Assembly: GCA_013298985.1 (NCBI GenBank)
Contig: JAAFJS010000007.1
Span: 1-63,248 of the forward strand
From: Cytophagales bacterium
GTDB taxonomy: Bacteria; Bacteroidota; Bacteroidia; Cytophagales; Thermoflexibacteraceae
Length of the DNA: 63,248 nt
Reading direction: 5' to 3'
How positions within the stretch are numbered: the first letter of the stretch is position 1; every line of letters begins with the position of its first letter. A model generated the notes under the pieces. It saw nothing but the letters and a program-made list of their open reading frames with translations, had not been told where the DNA came from and made no database searches. Below are positions 29,702 to 38,660 of the stretch, in pieces. Made by a program: the position numbers and the translations under genes.

Positions 29702-29927
29702 AATATTTATGAGTTTAAATTTAATATGAGTGCTAAGTAATTATGAATTATAAATTATGAATTAATCGCAACAGCGAACCGTACAAATAGCTAATGTTTT
29801 TTGTTCTATGGTGTTGAACGGTTAAAAAAATTTTGCGAATTTACTAAAATAATAAAAATTCAAGGTTTATTTACTAAAATTAAGTTTTATTGCTTTGTGA
29901 TACTTGTAATTAAAAAGGAATGTCAAT

Positions 29928-29971
29928 AAAAAAACATTGGTAGGATTTGATAAACCCCACCAATGTTTTTT
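29928..29971. terminator. Terminator-like hairpin in the leader of the lipoprotein gene
   Basis: An A-run plus CATTGGTAGG (29928-29944) pairs, with one mismatch, with CCCACCAATGTTTTTT (about 29956-29971). The stem ends in a T-run only 10 bp before the ATG at 29982. In the glyA/lipoprotein divergent region such a structure would either insulate two promoters or act as an attenuator for the plus-strand gene. Confidence 0.6.
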
Positions 29972-29981
29972 ATTTTACAAT

Positions 29982-31703
29982 ATGAAAACTATCGTTATTT
30001 TTTTATACATTCTTTTGGGATTAGCTGCTTGCCTCCCGCAAGTGCCTAAGTACCCTTTCCAAAATCCAGAAAGTCTGAACCAAGACGCGCAAAAGCTGTC
30101 TGATGACTTAGAGGCATACATCAAACTTTGGTATCAGGGCAAAGCCTCAGATGTGATTCCTGAAAACCTATTGCCCAAAGGCTACGAAACGGATAGGTAC
30201 AAGAATATCAGGTTGGTAAAGTACGAAAATATAGACCCAAAACAACAATGGGTTACAAGACCCGCCCACGAGATAGACTTCAATAAACTTTATGGTGCCT
30301 TCCCAGACCCACATTGCACGTATCTTTTATCGCCAGTCATTTATGCTCCTTTTGGCGCAAAACTCCACATCGAGGGCGATTTTCCGTATTGCCGTTTTTT
30401 CAATATTCAGGTTTCGCCCCCCTTCGACCCGCATGAGTACCGCTACGCCAAGTGGTCGGGCAAGGGAGAGGTCGGCATTGTGGACTCAGACATTATTCCT
30501 AAGGCGGGCAATGTCAATCCCTTTTTGCCCAATGGGAATCGCCTTGCCAAAAATCGCGCGTACAAGGTCGTTTACGAAATGGCGATTGGCAATCCAAGCA
30601 AGTTAGACCCATCGCACCGCCTGCCTTATCGCGGCAAAGGCGACATCAGGTATGGTAGCGCGATTCAGGTACAGGGACCTTGGGGACTCGACACCAAAAG
30701 TGGGCATGGCAGAGGGATTTGGGACTTTGGCGATGTGTGGGTTCGCTATTATGCGATTGATAAAGACAAATTCCCAAGTGGAGGCGTGGATTTACCAAAA
30801 ATGTATTTTGAGTTAAAAAGTGGGGAAAAGTTTTTCGTAATTGCTGATTTTGAGGGACTTATCAAGCAATCAGAAACAACCATGTCCAATCGAGTCATTG
30901 GCAACAACGACCCCGCCTCTTATAACGGACACACCACAGGCTGGGACAAGCAATTTGGGATATTTTTGCAAATCTCGACTGGTGGTTCTAAGGCTCTTTA
31001 TAAAGAAAAGGAAGCTGATAAACAGTATATTAGAAATTTGGACTTAGGCGTAAATGGGCGCGGGGAAAATCAGCCACCACCTGCCAGCTACGAGCCGCAC
31101 GCCACAGGTTGCAACTACACAGGCTATCTCACCACAGGTACTTCCATCAAAAAAGGGAAAGTTTTTGTGCTGACGGGCAAGTTGCCCACTTTCCCCGATA
31201 CTCGCAATGGTGCAAAAACTTTGGAAAAAGCCCAATGTCGCTATTGGTCTATTACTTCGTATGATGCCGATTTCCCATTTGTCAAAATTGCGGGCTTAGA
31301 AAATACCTCTGTCATGGACGATGAAATAGTCTTGGACAAGGATAGAAACTACATCATTGTTTACTCGCGCCCAGAAGACCGCCCCCAAAATGCGACCAAG
31401 GAAAATGGCGTAACTTGGGTAAATTGGGGACAAACAGGAACACAAGTTTTTACTTTGCGCTGGATTTCGGTCAGTCCAGAGTGGATTTTCGAGCTTACCC
31501 CTAACGAAATTAACCTTCCTTGGGCTAAATCGACTTGGAGTGGCACGCAGTACAACAAAACTTTGGTCGGAGAAAATAAGCAGGGCTTTTTGAAGGAATA
31601 TCACCCGATTAAGCATTACCTGAAAAAAGAAAGTTTTGAAAAATTAGGCAATCGCCTCTCCCCTGACATGATTCCTGCATGGACGAGCAAGGAAGGGGAT
31701 TGA
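29982..31703 (+). CDS. Predicted lipoprotein of unknown function
   Basis: The start at ATG 29982 gives a lipoprotein signal (MKTIVIFLYILLGLAACLPQ) with lipobox LAAC; 573 aa. I do not recognise a named domain. The mature part is soluble, rich in aromatic residues, Pro and Gly, with stretches such as GDFPYCRFFNIQVSPPFD and WGLDTKSGHGRGIWDFGDVW, and is weakly reminiscent of DUF1214/DUF1254-type periplasmic proteins. It is expected to sit at the membrane facing the periplasm or cell surface. It is divergent from glyA and followed by a terminator hairpin. No functional assignment is made. Confidence 0.75.
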   Translation: MKTIVIFLYILLGLAACLPQVPKYPFQNPESLNQDAQKLSDDLEAYIKLWYQGKASDVIPENLLPKGYETDRYKNIRLVKYENIDPKQQWVTRPAHEIDFNKLYGAFPDPHCTYLLSPVIYAPFGAKLHIEGDFPYCRFFNIQVSPPFDPHEYRYAKWSGKGEVGIVDSDIIPKAGNVNPFLPNGNRLAKNRAYKVVYEMAIGNPSKLDPSHRLPYRGKGDIRYGSAIQVQGPWGLDTKSGHGRGIWDFGDVWVRYYAIDKDKFPSGGVDLPKMYFELKSGEKFFVIADFEGLIKQSETTMSNRVIGNNDPASYNGHTTGWDKQFGIFLQISTGGSKALYKEKEADKQYIRNLDLGVNGRGENQPPPASYEPHATGCNYTGYLTTGTSIKKGKVFVLTGKLPTFPDTRNGAKTLEKAQCRYWSITSYDADFPFVKIAGLENTSVMDDEIVLDKDRNYIIVYSRPEDRPQNATKENGVTWVNWGQTGTQVFTLRWISVSPEWIFELTPNEINLPWAKSTWSGTQYNKTLVGENKQGFLKEYHPIKHYLKKESFEKLGNRLSPDMIPAWTSKEGD

Positions 31704-31776
31704 GTGGTTTTTGCCTTCAAACTTCTACACCCTTGTTTGTGTGTTCCACTGACAAGGGTGTGCCATGAAAAACCAC
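31704..31776 (+). terminator. Hairpin terminator after the lipoprotein gene
   Basis: A long interrupted stem: GTGGTTTTT (31704-31712) with AAAAACCAC (31768-31776), and inside it ACACCCTTG (31727-31735) with CAAGGGTGT (31753-31761), followed by TTTTA. It starts directly at the stop codon. Confidence 0.65.
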
Positions 31777-32315
31777 TTTTACCCCTTTATGAATGTTTTT
31801 CTACCCACAAATAAAGCCATAAGAAACTGTCTTCGCAAATTAACGAATAGTCTTGGATATTGAATGAAAAAAAAGTAAGTGTGAAAAAAGGGCAAGTTTC
31901 GTCTTTGTTAGTGTTAGCGCAGCAAACCAACAAAATTGTTGCAGGTGCGCTGCGCTAACACACTTTTAGATTTGCAAATAAGAAAAAACTAAGAAATAAG
32001 AAGTAGTTATTATTGTTAATTTTTCTTTTTTTTGCTTCTTTTTCTGTTTTTTTGTGAATTGTGAATAAGTCATAAGCATATAGGCAAATTAAGGTAACAC
32101 CAAGGTTTACAACCTATTTGTGGAATCAATCCTATATGCTATCCGAAACAAACTTATTCACCGAATGTGGGCAGTGGTGAGGGATAGCAGAAAATATGAC
32201 AAAAATAAGAATATTTCTCTTGCTTAATCCATAGAATTCTGCAAGGGCGATTCATTAGTTCGTAGAAAAATTGATAAGTATTCGCTGACCTGAAAAGAAA
32301 AACAATAATTCCTAA
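31777..32315. other. Non-coding region with an inverted repeat
   Basis: No gene is seen in about 540 AT-rich bases. The one clear structure is GTGTTAGCGCAGC (31911-31923) with its exact complement GCTGCGCTAACAC (31949-31961) around a 25-nt loop, which looks like a stray repeat element. The promoter of the small membrane protein at 32316 should lie near the right end but was not identified. Confidence 0.5.
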
Positions 32316-32837
32316 ATGAAAAAAATGAAAAAAACAATAGTTTCTTTATTTGTAATTGGTTTTTTGGGTACATCTATTTTTATAGTAATTCGATTCATAG
32401 CTTTCTTTAAACCTCCAACAGAGGCGGAAGAAAAAGCAAAAACAGCTTATATCGCCTATCACAAAGCACATTATAAAGAAATTGGCAAATCTTTTATAGT
32501 AGATTCTGTAGCTTATCTCATTACTGATTTTAAATATTATCAAAAAAAAGATACTACAACTTTAATAGCTCATATATCTATTTCAAATCAAACCAATCAG
32601 ACAAAAAAATATACCAATAGTTTTTTTACCCTTAAAAATGGTATAAATGAAAACTTTTATCCAGAGCAAGATGCCTTTTCTGTATTTGAAAATCGCACAA
32701 AAAAAATGGTATTGATATATAAACTACCTGAGAGAATTGGAACATACTTAAGTTACGATTTACATTTTGTAAGTAAAAGCGATACAGTAACGAATGCGAT
32801 TGTCAGTTTTTATGAAAATTATAGAGAGGGAGGATAA
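32316..32837 (+). CDS. Small membrane-anchored protein, possibly DUF4352-like
   Basis: A 173-aa protein with one N-terminal hydrophobic helix (TIVSLFVIGFLGTSIFIVI) and an extracytoplasmic beta-rich domain. The pattern, a variable first strand (VAYLITDFKYYQKKDTT), then LIAHISISNQTNQ, then MVLIYKLPE near the end, resembles DUF4352/TelA-type immunoglobulin folds. This is a weak pattern match. It stands alone, followed by a degenerate palindromic repeat. Its function is unknown. Confidence 0.65.
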   Translation: MKKMKKTIVSLFVIGFLGTSIFIVIRFIAFFKPPTEAEEKAKTAYIAYHKAHYKEIGKSFIVDSVAYLITDFKYYQKKDTTTLIAHISISNQTNQTKKYTNSFFTLKNGINENFYPEQDAFSVFENRTKKMVLIYKLPERIGTYLSYDLHFVSKSDTVTNAIVSFYENYREGG

Positions 32838-32842
32838 GAAAG

Positions 32843-32932
32843 TAGTTCCCCCCCAGTTCCAATGCGGGCATAAAGCGAGGGGTTATCTTTAACTACGCCT
32901 TTTAAGCCGCAATGGAATTGGCGTGGAACTTT
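32843..32932. repeat. Degenerate relative of the 23-kb palindromic element
   Basis: It begins GTTCCCCCCC and contains TAAAGCGAGGGGTTA, a 15-base match to the arm of the perfect palindrome at 23090-23144, and ends GGAACTTT. An extra pair GTTCCAATGCGG / CCGCAATGGAAT (10 of 12 positions complementary) is inserted. It lies between two 3' ends (32837 plus, 32979 minus). Confidence 0.6.
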
Positions 32933-32978
32933 ATAACTACTCATGCACGAATATATGAAAACTTACCTGCTTTTCTGT

Positions 32979-35369
32979 TTACTTCACTCTCAGCCTCACC
33001 CCTGCATAAACCATTCTCCCAAAAATAGGTCCCCAAACCATCGCGCTGTCAAAATAAGGGCTAAATGGCTGGTCATGCCCCACAATAGGCATTTCCTGCT
33101 GAAAATTCAATATGTTTTCTAAACCCACATACACATCTAATTTTTTGTTGAGGCTTTTGGTAATCTGCGCGTTCATCAGGAAAAAATCAGGCGAAAACTC
33201 ACCCAAGCGATATTTTTCAGGGTTAGCACTGGTGTTTGGCAAGCGTTTGCGTCCCCACCACTGCACCGTATAATCAAAAGTCCAACGGTTGCGCGTCATG
33301 TAGGCAAGATTGATAAAGGCGCGGTGTTGAGAAATCAGTGGTCTTTGCAAAAGCTGTCCATGATAAGTCGTTTTCACGTCGTACAGACGATATGCCAGCC
33401 TTACGTCAAAGTGCCGAGCAAGTTCGTAATTCAATTCTGCTTGCAAACTATTGGAAAAAGACTGTCCATCTAAGTTATAAAAATTGATTTCCCTTGCGGT
33501 CTTGTCCAAATCCACCACTACTTGATTTTCAAAAATGGTTCGATAAAAATCAATGCTCAAACTGCCTTCCTTGCCCTTAAAAGTAAAATCTTGTGAAAAA
33601 TTCAAACCAAAATTCCACGCTACTTCGGGATTCAGTCCGTAGGCTTTGCTATTCACATTTTCAGCTTGGATACGCATACTTCGCGAACTTGCAAAAATAG
33701 ACATATTCTCTGCAAAAATATTGGCAGTGCGCTGTCCTCTGCCCGCCGCAAATCGGAAAATTGTTTTCTCCGTAGGCGCGTAACGTGCATGAAATCTGGG
33801 TGTTACGAACGCACCAAATAGATTGTGATAATCGGCACGCAAGCCTACTATCATATTAAATTTTTCAGAATGAGTATAGGTATATTCAACAAAAGTTCCT
33901 GCTACTACTTCTTTACGCGCAAACTGAACTGCATTAAACCTTTCATCATAATTATCATAAAGCAAACTTGTTCCCATTTTTACAATATGATTCGTATTGT
34001 CAATGATGCTTTGGTAAATCAGGTTGGCGTAACCCGTTTGCTGATTGCCTCTGTAAGTAGTTAGCCCAAAATAGCCATTTTGACGATAATCCGTCGCAGA
34101 TAGCTGTAAACCAACACTTTGGTACGGTTTTTTCTTATTTACCCAGCCTATTTTCCCCCAGCCTTCGGTGCGCTGTGTATTGATTTCCAGTCCCCAAATT
34201 GGGCTTCTTTGCACCGAATCCATAGGCATACCAGCGTGTTCTGCGTCCGAGTGAATGGAATGGTCGACAGGCTTGGTGCGAAATGTTTTGCCATTTTGCT
34301 TAAAATCAAACTCTCCGCCTAACTTGTAATCTGTTACATATTTGACCCCAAATTGCGCCTCAATCCCTGTTTTTGCATTTCTATACGCCCAGCGATTGAT
34401 GATATTAAACTGCTGCGTAAGCGGAAAATCCAAAAAATGGTCGTGGTTCATGTCGCTTCGGAAAGGTCTTGCGCTACCATGCAGTAATAAGGCAGTTCCC
34501 CAGTTTTTACCTAATTTTTGCGCCAAATTCAGGTTTGCCTCCATGCGCCCGCCGCCATCTACATACGCATTAAAAAACAGTCTTTCAGCATCTTCGGGCT
34601 TTTTGAGTTCCACATTTATCTGCCCCGCAATGGATTCGTAGCCATTGACCACCGAGCCAACGCCCTTCGCCACCTGAATACTCTGAATCCAAGTACCAGG
34701 AAGATAGGAAAGCCCAAAATATGCACCCAAGCCGCGCACCGAAGGCATCATTTCTGTCGTGATTTGCGTGTAAGTGCCTGCTAATCCAAGCATCTCGATT
34801 TGTTTGGTGCCACTGACCGCGTCCGCAAAATTGACATCTACGGAAGGATTGGTTTCAAAACTTTCTGACAAATTACAGCAAGCTGCCTTGAATAACTCCT
34901 TCTCTGTCATTACTTTAACCGCTTTTGTTTCCAAATAATCTGTATAGGAACTTTTGCGCTCCCCTACTATCTCCACTGCTGCTAATTCTGTATTGGATTT
35001 CAATACAATTTCTAAATCATTTACACCTGTTGGAGTATTTACACCTCCGCCGTTGTCAGTGTCCCCACTGACAACTTTCTTTCCCACATCAATTGTATCA
35101 TTTTGAAAACCTATAAAACTGATAATCAATTTTTTAGACTCTTTGGAAACCTTGATTTCAAACCTTCCCTCCTGATTGGTAACTGTACCTTGCCCTGTGC
35201 CAAGCCAGTACACATTTGCGCCCACCAGGGGAGCTTTGGAAATTTCATAAACCGTTCCTTTGACTTTGCCTTGAGCATAACTATCTGTATTTGAAAACAT
35301 TAGTAAAAGTATCAATACAAATACTAACCAATGCAAGGAAAGAAAAAATTTTGCTATAAATGTAAACAT
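32979..35369 (-). CDS. TonB-dependent outer-membrane receptor of the copper cluster
   Basis: The start at 35369 (MFTFIAKFFLSLHW) avoids overlapping the DUF3347 gene upstream; 796 aa with a signal peptide ending near SYAQ. Domains: a carboxypeptidase-D-regulatory-like fold (GKVKGTVYEISKAPLVGANV), a plug domain with the Cys-Cys stretch KAACCNLSESFETN and VKGVGSVVNGYE-type sequence, then a 22-strand barrel ending in an aromatic-free VRLRVK. The AACCNLSESFE feature and the position at the end of a copper operon suggest it handles copper or a copper chelate, but the ligand is inferred from context. Confidence 0.92.
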   Translation of the reverse strand: MFTFIAKFFLSLHWLVFVLILLLMFSNTDSYAQGKVKGTVYEISKAPLVGANVYWLGTGQGTVTNQEGRFEIKVSKESKKLIISFIGFQNDTIDVGKKVVSGDTDNGGGVNTPTGVNDLEIVLKSNTELAAVEIVGERKSSYTDYLETKAVKVMTEKELFKAACCNLSESFETNPSVDVNFADAVSGTKQIEMLGLAGTYTQITTEMMPSVRGLGAYFGLSYLPGTWIQSIQVAKGVGSVVNGYESIAGQINVELKKPEDAERLFFNAYVDGGGRMEANLNLAQKLGKNWGTALLLHGSARPFRSDMNHDHFLDFPLTQQFNIINRWAYRNAKTGIEAQFGVKYVTDYKLGGEFDFKQNGKTFRTKPVDHSIHSDAEHAGMPMDSVQRSPIWGLEINTQRTEGWGKIGWVNKKKPYQSVGLQLSATDYRQNGYFGLTTYRGNQQTGYANLIYQSIIDNTNHIVKMGTSLLYDNYDERFNAVQFARKEVVAGTFVEYTYTHSEKFNMIVGLRADYHNLFGAFVTPRFHARYAPTEKTIFRFAAGRGQRTANIFAENMSIFASSRSMRIQAENVNSKAYGLNPEVAWNFGLNFSQDFTFKGKEGSLSIDFYRTIFENQVVVDLDKTAREINFYNLDGQSFSNSLQAELNYELARHFDVRLAYRLYDVKTTYHGQLLQRPLISQHRAFINLAYMTRNRWTFDYTVQWWGRKRLPNTSANPEKYRLGEFSPDFFLMNAQITKSLNKKLDVYVGLENILNFQQEMPIVGHDQPFSPYFDSAMVWGPIFGRMVYAGVRLRVK

Positions 35370-35389
35370 CTGTTTTTGGCTTTTTAAAT

Positions 35390-35959
35390 TTAAAACTCTG
35401 CTATCACTATTCCACATTTTAACATTCTATCTCCATAATAGGGGTTAAGTATCTTATTTTCAGCACTTAGCCAAGATGCACCCGAATTATCAAAAGCCAT
35501 AGGACAGTGCTGCACGTACACCTTCTGACTATTCGCCTTGAAGCCCATAATGACCGCTTTCATATCTGCCGACAATCTGGAAAAAAAAGCACGCTGGGCA
35601 TCAACTTCCTCATTATCAGCAATATTTTGAGCATTGTAAGCTAATTTTTGCTGATGCGTCGTGAAAAACTGAGCTTGTGCGGCAGTCATTTTTTTAGTAT
35701 CCACTTTTGCCAACGTTTCCAAGAAAAGTTTTCCTTTGGTATTGGCATTGTCGCGCCTACCCGCGACCAACTCATCTTTGAGTTGGAAATAGGCAAGCAG
35801 TAACTCATTCAGTTGCTTTTTTACACCTTCATCAACTATACCCAAATTTGGTGTTTCTGCTTTGGTAGTTGCCGTTTTTTCATGATTTTGGTGCTGTGCA
35901 AGTGCTGTTTCTGCAAAAAAAAGTGCAAAAAGAAAAAATAATTTTTTAATGTTTTTCAT
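35390..35959 (-). CDS. DUF3347 domain protein (periplasmic copper-binding type)
   Basis: A 189-aa protein with a signal peptide (MKNIKKLFFLFALFFAETALAQ). The helical DUF3347 core follows, with the family's C-terminal motif VQHCPMAF ... WLSAE ... NPYYGDRMLKCG. The Cys-Pro-Met, Met and Cys residues are the likely soft-metal ligands. It has a paralogue at 38126-38632; the two bracket the multicopper oxidase gene. It lies 20 bp before the TonB receptor start and is probably in the same transcript. A copper chaperone or buffer role is inferred from CusB-like use of the same domain. Confidence 0.88.
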   Translation of the reverse strand: MKNIKKLFFLFALFFAETALAQHQNHEKTATTKAETPNLGIVDEGVKKQLNELLLAYFQLKDELVAGRRDNANTKGKLFLETLAKVDTKKMTAAQAQFFTTHQQKLAYNAQNIADNEEVDAQRAFFSRLSADMKAVIMGFKANSQKVYVQHCPMAFDNSGASWLSAENKILNPYYGDRMLKCGIVIAEF

Positions 35960-35989
35960 AATCTTTAATTAAAAAAATGAGTTTTAATT

Positions 35990-38122
35990 TTAATAAGTAA
36001 TAGTTAAACCTCCACCCCATTTCATATCGCTATCATAGTGAGTTGATAATGAAACGTATTTAGTTAAGATGTACCTTGCTCCTACGGTATATTCTAAGTC
36101 CGAATTTACCATTGCATTTAGCCTCATTCTTTTGGTGAGAGGCAAATCTTCTCTACGCATTTGAAATCGTAGCATACCTGAATTATCTACACGAAACTCA
36201 GAAACAATGTGCAGAGGCAAAACATATTGAATGCCCATGCACAAAACTTGCCTGTCATTTTTGGTATTTGTTTCTCCAAAAATATTATCACCGTTATTTG
36301 GGTTATAAAGTCCGTCTTTGCGATAGCGGTAGTCCCAGCCAATGTATGCTCTTAAAAACTGATTTCTACCAAAAAAACGCCCGATGTGGCTTTCACTTTC
36401 GTAGCCAAATTGGTCATTCAAACCCAATCTCCATTCCGTCTGGACAAAATAGCGAGTATTAGAAACTTCTACTTCTCCATCACTCCCGTTGCTTTCTAAG
36501 CCAATTTCTGCTCTATTGTAAAAATGTCTATCATCTTGATAAACTTTGCGTAAAGCCTTTTTAGCATTAGGAATTTGGGGGTTAGGAGGAGTATCTTCAT
36601 ACCTAAAAATTCTTCCCATGCCCGCCATCATGTGGTAGAGAATATGACAATGAAAATACCAATCGCCATACTTTTCAGAAGCATGAAACTCTATTGTATC
36701 TCTTTCCATTGGCATAATATCCAATACATTTTTCAAAGGAGCATAGTCGCCTTGCCCATTCAAAACCCTGAAAAAATGCCCATGCAAGTGGATAGGATGC
36801 CTCATCATAGAACCGTTATAGAGTATAATTCTGATATTTTCGCCTTGCTTTATCAAAATTTTATCTGTTTCAGAAACTGTTTTGTTATCCAAAGTCCATA
36901 CATAGCGGTTCATGTTGCCTGTCAATTCAAATTTAAGTTCTCTGAAAGGGACATTGGGCAAGGTAGTTTTGGTAGGACTTTTGAGCATTGCATAATTGAG
37001 AGTGGTCAAGGTATCCCATTTTTCTTGGTACATGACTGCGTTCATATCCATTTGCTGCAAAGACATTTGCATACCCATATCGTCCATCTTTCCACTTGTT
37101 TTCATCATGTCATTCATCATTTTCATACCCTCAAAATAGTTGAGTTTTGGCAATTCTGGTGCTTTTACTTCTTTGCCATTGCCCAAAAATAGAGAGGTGG
37201 ATTGGGTGCGGTCTTCGGGGGTAGCCTTGAACTCGTAGCTTCCATTTTCAGGAATAGTAACGATTACATCATACGTTTCTGCTACGGCGATTATCATTCT
37301 ATCTACTGCCACAGGCACTACGTCTATGCCATCGCTTGCGACTACTTCCATTTTTCCGCCTGCGTATTGCAGCCAAAAATAAGATGAAGAGCCACCATTT
37401 ACAATTCTCAATCGCACCTTTTCACCTGCCTTAAAATTTTGATTGACAGCTATTTGCTTTCCATTAATCCAAAATTGATTGTAGTAAACATCTGCCACGT
37501 CCATTGCTAACATTCTTTTCCACTCATTAACAAACTTAGCCCCCAAATAGCCTTTTACCAATGCCTCACCGTAGCTTTGTGTAGCGCCTTTTTTTACTGC
37601 ATACCAGTCAGTAGCATTGTGCAAAGAACGTTGAATCTGATGAGGATTTTCGTCCGTCCAATCGCTTAGAACAATAATCTGTTCAGGCATTACTGGTTCA
37701 TTTCGTTTATGAATGATAAAAGCCCCATACATACCATTTTGTTCTTGTAGCATCGTGTGCGAGTGATACCAGTAAGTGCCATTCTGAACAATAGGAAATC
37801 TGTAAATATGTGTTTTCATTGCCTTAATTGGCGCAGTAGTCAGGTAAGGCACACCGTCTTGCTCATTGGGCAAAATCAAGCCATGCCAGTGGATAGAAGT
37901 TTCCATGTGCATACGGTTATGCACATGGATTTCTGCCGTATCTCCTTCTGTAAACACAAGCGTAGGCGAGGGAATTTGCCCATTGATAGCTATTCCCTTT
38001 GCTTTTTTGCCTGTATAGTTTACGATTGTATCTGTTACATACAAATCGTAACGAACGGTTTTTTGGGCAAAAGCTGAAATATAAAAAAGAAGCAAAATAC
38101 TGATAAATACACATTTATACAT
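35990..38122 (-). CDS. Multicopper oxidase (CopA type) with C-terminal CopB-like barrel segment
   Basis: A 710-aa protein with signal peptide MYKCVFISILLLFYISAFAQ. The oxidase part (about 20-500) has the four copper motifs: HWHG, YWYHSHT, HPIHLHGHF and YFHCHILYHMMAGM, so both the T1 and trinuclear sites look intact. A Met-rich loop (MKMMNDMMKTSGKMDDMGMQM) precedes the last cupredoxin domain, as in CueO/CopA, where it binds Cu(I). The last about 190 residues (RYFVQTEWRLGLNDQ onward, ending GGGLTITY) resemble the outer-membrane barrel of copper resistance protein B, suggesting a CopA-CopB fusion. The role is periplasmic Cu(I) oxidation and tolerance. It is followed after 30 bp by DUF3347. Confidence 0.92.
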   Translation of the reverse strand: MYKCVFISILLLFYISAFAQKTVRYDLYVTDTIVNYTGKKAKGIAINGQIPSPTLVFTEGDTAEIHVHNRMHMETSIHWHGLILPNEQDGVPYLTTAPIKAMKTHIYRFPIVQNGTYWYHSHTMLQEQNGMYGAFIIHKRNEPVMPEQIIVLSDWTDENPHQIQRSLHNATDWYAVKKGATQSYGEALVKGYLGAKFVNEWKRMLAMDVADVYYNQFWINGKQIAVNQNFKAGEKVRLRIVNGGSSSYFWLQYAGGKMEVVASDGIDVVPVAVDRMIIAVAETYDVIVTIPENGSYEFKATPEDRTQSTSLFLGNGKEVKAPELPKLNYFEGMKMMNDMMKTSGKMDDMGMQMSLQQMDMNAVMYQEKWDTLTTLNYAMLKSPTKTTLPNVPFRELKFELTGNMNRYVWTLDNKTVSETDKILIKQGENIRIILYNGSMMRHPIHLHGHFFRVLNGQGDYAPLKNVLDIMPMERDTIEFHASEKYGDWYFHCHILYHMMAGMGRIFRYEDTPPNPQIPNAKKALRKVYQDDRHFYNRAEIGLESNGSDGEVEVSNTRYFVQTEWRLGLNDQFGYESESHIGRFFGRNQFLRAYIGWDYRYRKDGLYNPNNGDNIFGETNTKNDRQVLCMGIQYVLPLHIVSEFRVDNSGMLRFQMRREDLPLTKRMRLNAMVNSDLEYTVGARYILTKYVSLSTHYDSDMKWGGGLTITY

Positions 38123-38125
38123 ATT

Positions 38126-38632
38126 CTACTTATTCTTTTTTAGTGTTTCTGTTACTTTACCACAAGTCAGCATTTTCTTTCCGTAGTACGGATTCTTGAT
38201 GTCTGCACTTTCACTTAACCAATACATTTTTTTCATAGGGCAAAACTGCTGATAAACTTCTGCGGTATTGACTTTGAAAGCCTTTAAAACCGCAAATAAA
38301 TTGTTAGAGAGGTCATTAAAATGGTCTCTTTGGTGGCTTACATCTTTGGTTTCAGTAATGTGTTCTGCGTCAAACTTAATTTTTTCTGCGTATTCCTTCC
38401 AAGTTTTTTGCTCTTTGGAAGTCATTTTATCCACTTTTATATTATTAGAAAGTGTTTTCATAAACTCACCTGCTTTGACACTTGCCAATGTGCCTTCTTC
38501 AGCTACAAGGGCGTTTTTTATACCATAATAAGAAGTCAATAATTCATTCATAGACTCTTTTGTTTGGGCAAAAACACTTGATAAAGAAGTCATTGCTAAT
38601 AAAAAAACGAGTATAAAAATATTTTTTTTCAT
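38126..38632 (-). CDS. DUF3347 domain protein (periplasmic copper-binding type)
   Basis: A 168-aa protein with signal peptide MKKNIFILVFLLAMTSLSSVFAQ and a helical body. Its C-terminal metal motif is QQFCPMKKMYWLSE ... NPYYGKKMLTCGK. It ends 3 bp before the oxidase start, so the two are surely co-transcribed. It is a paralogue of the copy at 35390-35959, but the two are clearly diverged, so this is not a recent duplication. Confidence 0.9.
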   Translation of the reverse strand: MKKNIFILVFLLAMTSLSSVFAQTKESMNELLTSYYGIKNALVAEEGTLASVKAGEFMKTLSNNIKVDKMTSKEQKTWKEYAEKIKFDAEHITETKDVSHQRDHFNDLSNNLFAVLKAFKVNTAEVYQQFCPMKKMYWLSESADIKNPYYGKKMLTCGKVTETLKKNK

Positions 38633-38660
38633 TATTTTAAGAATTTTAGATTTAAAAAGT

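Noticed and set aside
31704-32315. tRNA or riboswitch in the gap before the small membrane protein
   Set aside because: No cloverleaf, CCA end or known aptamer pattern could be found; only hairpins are visible.
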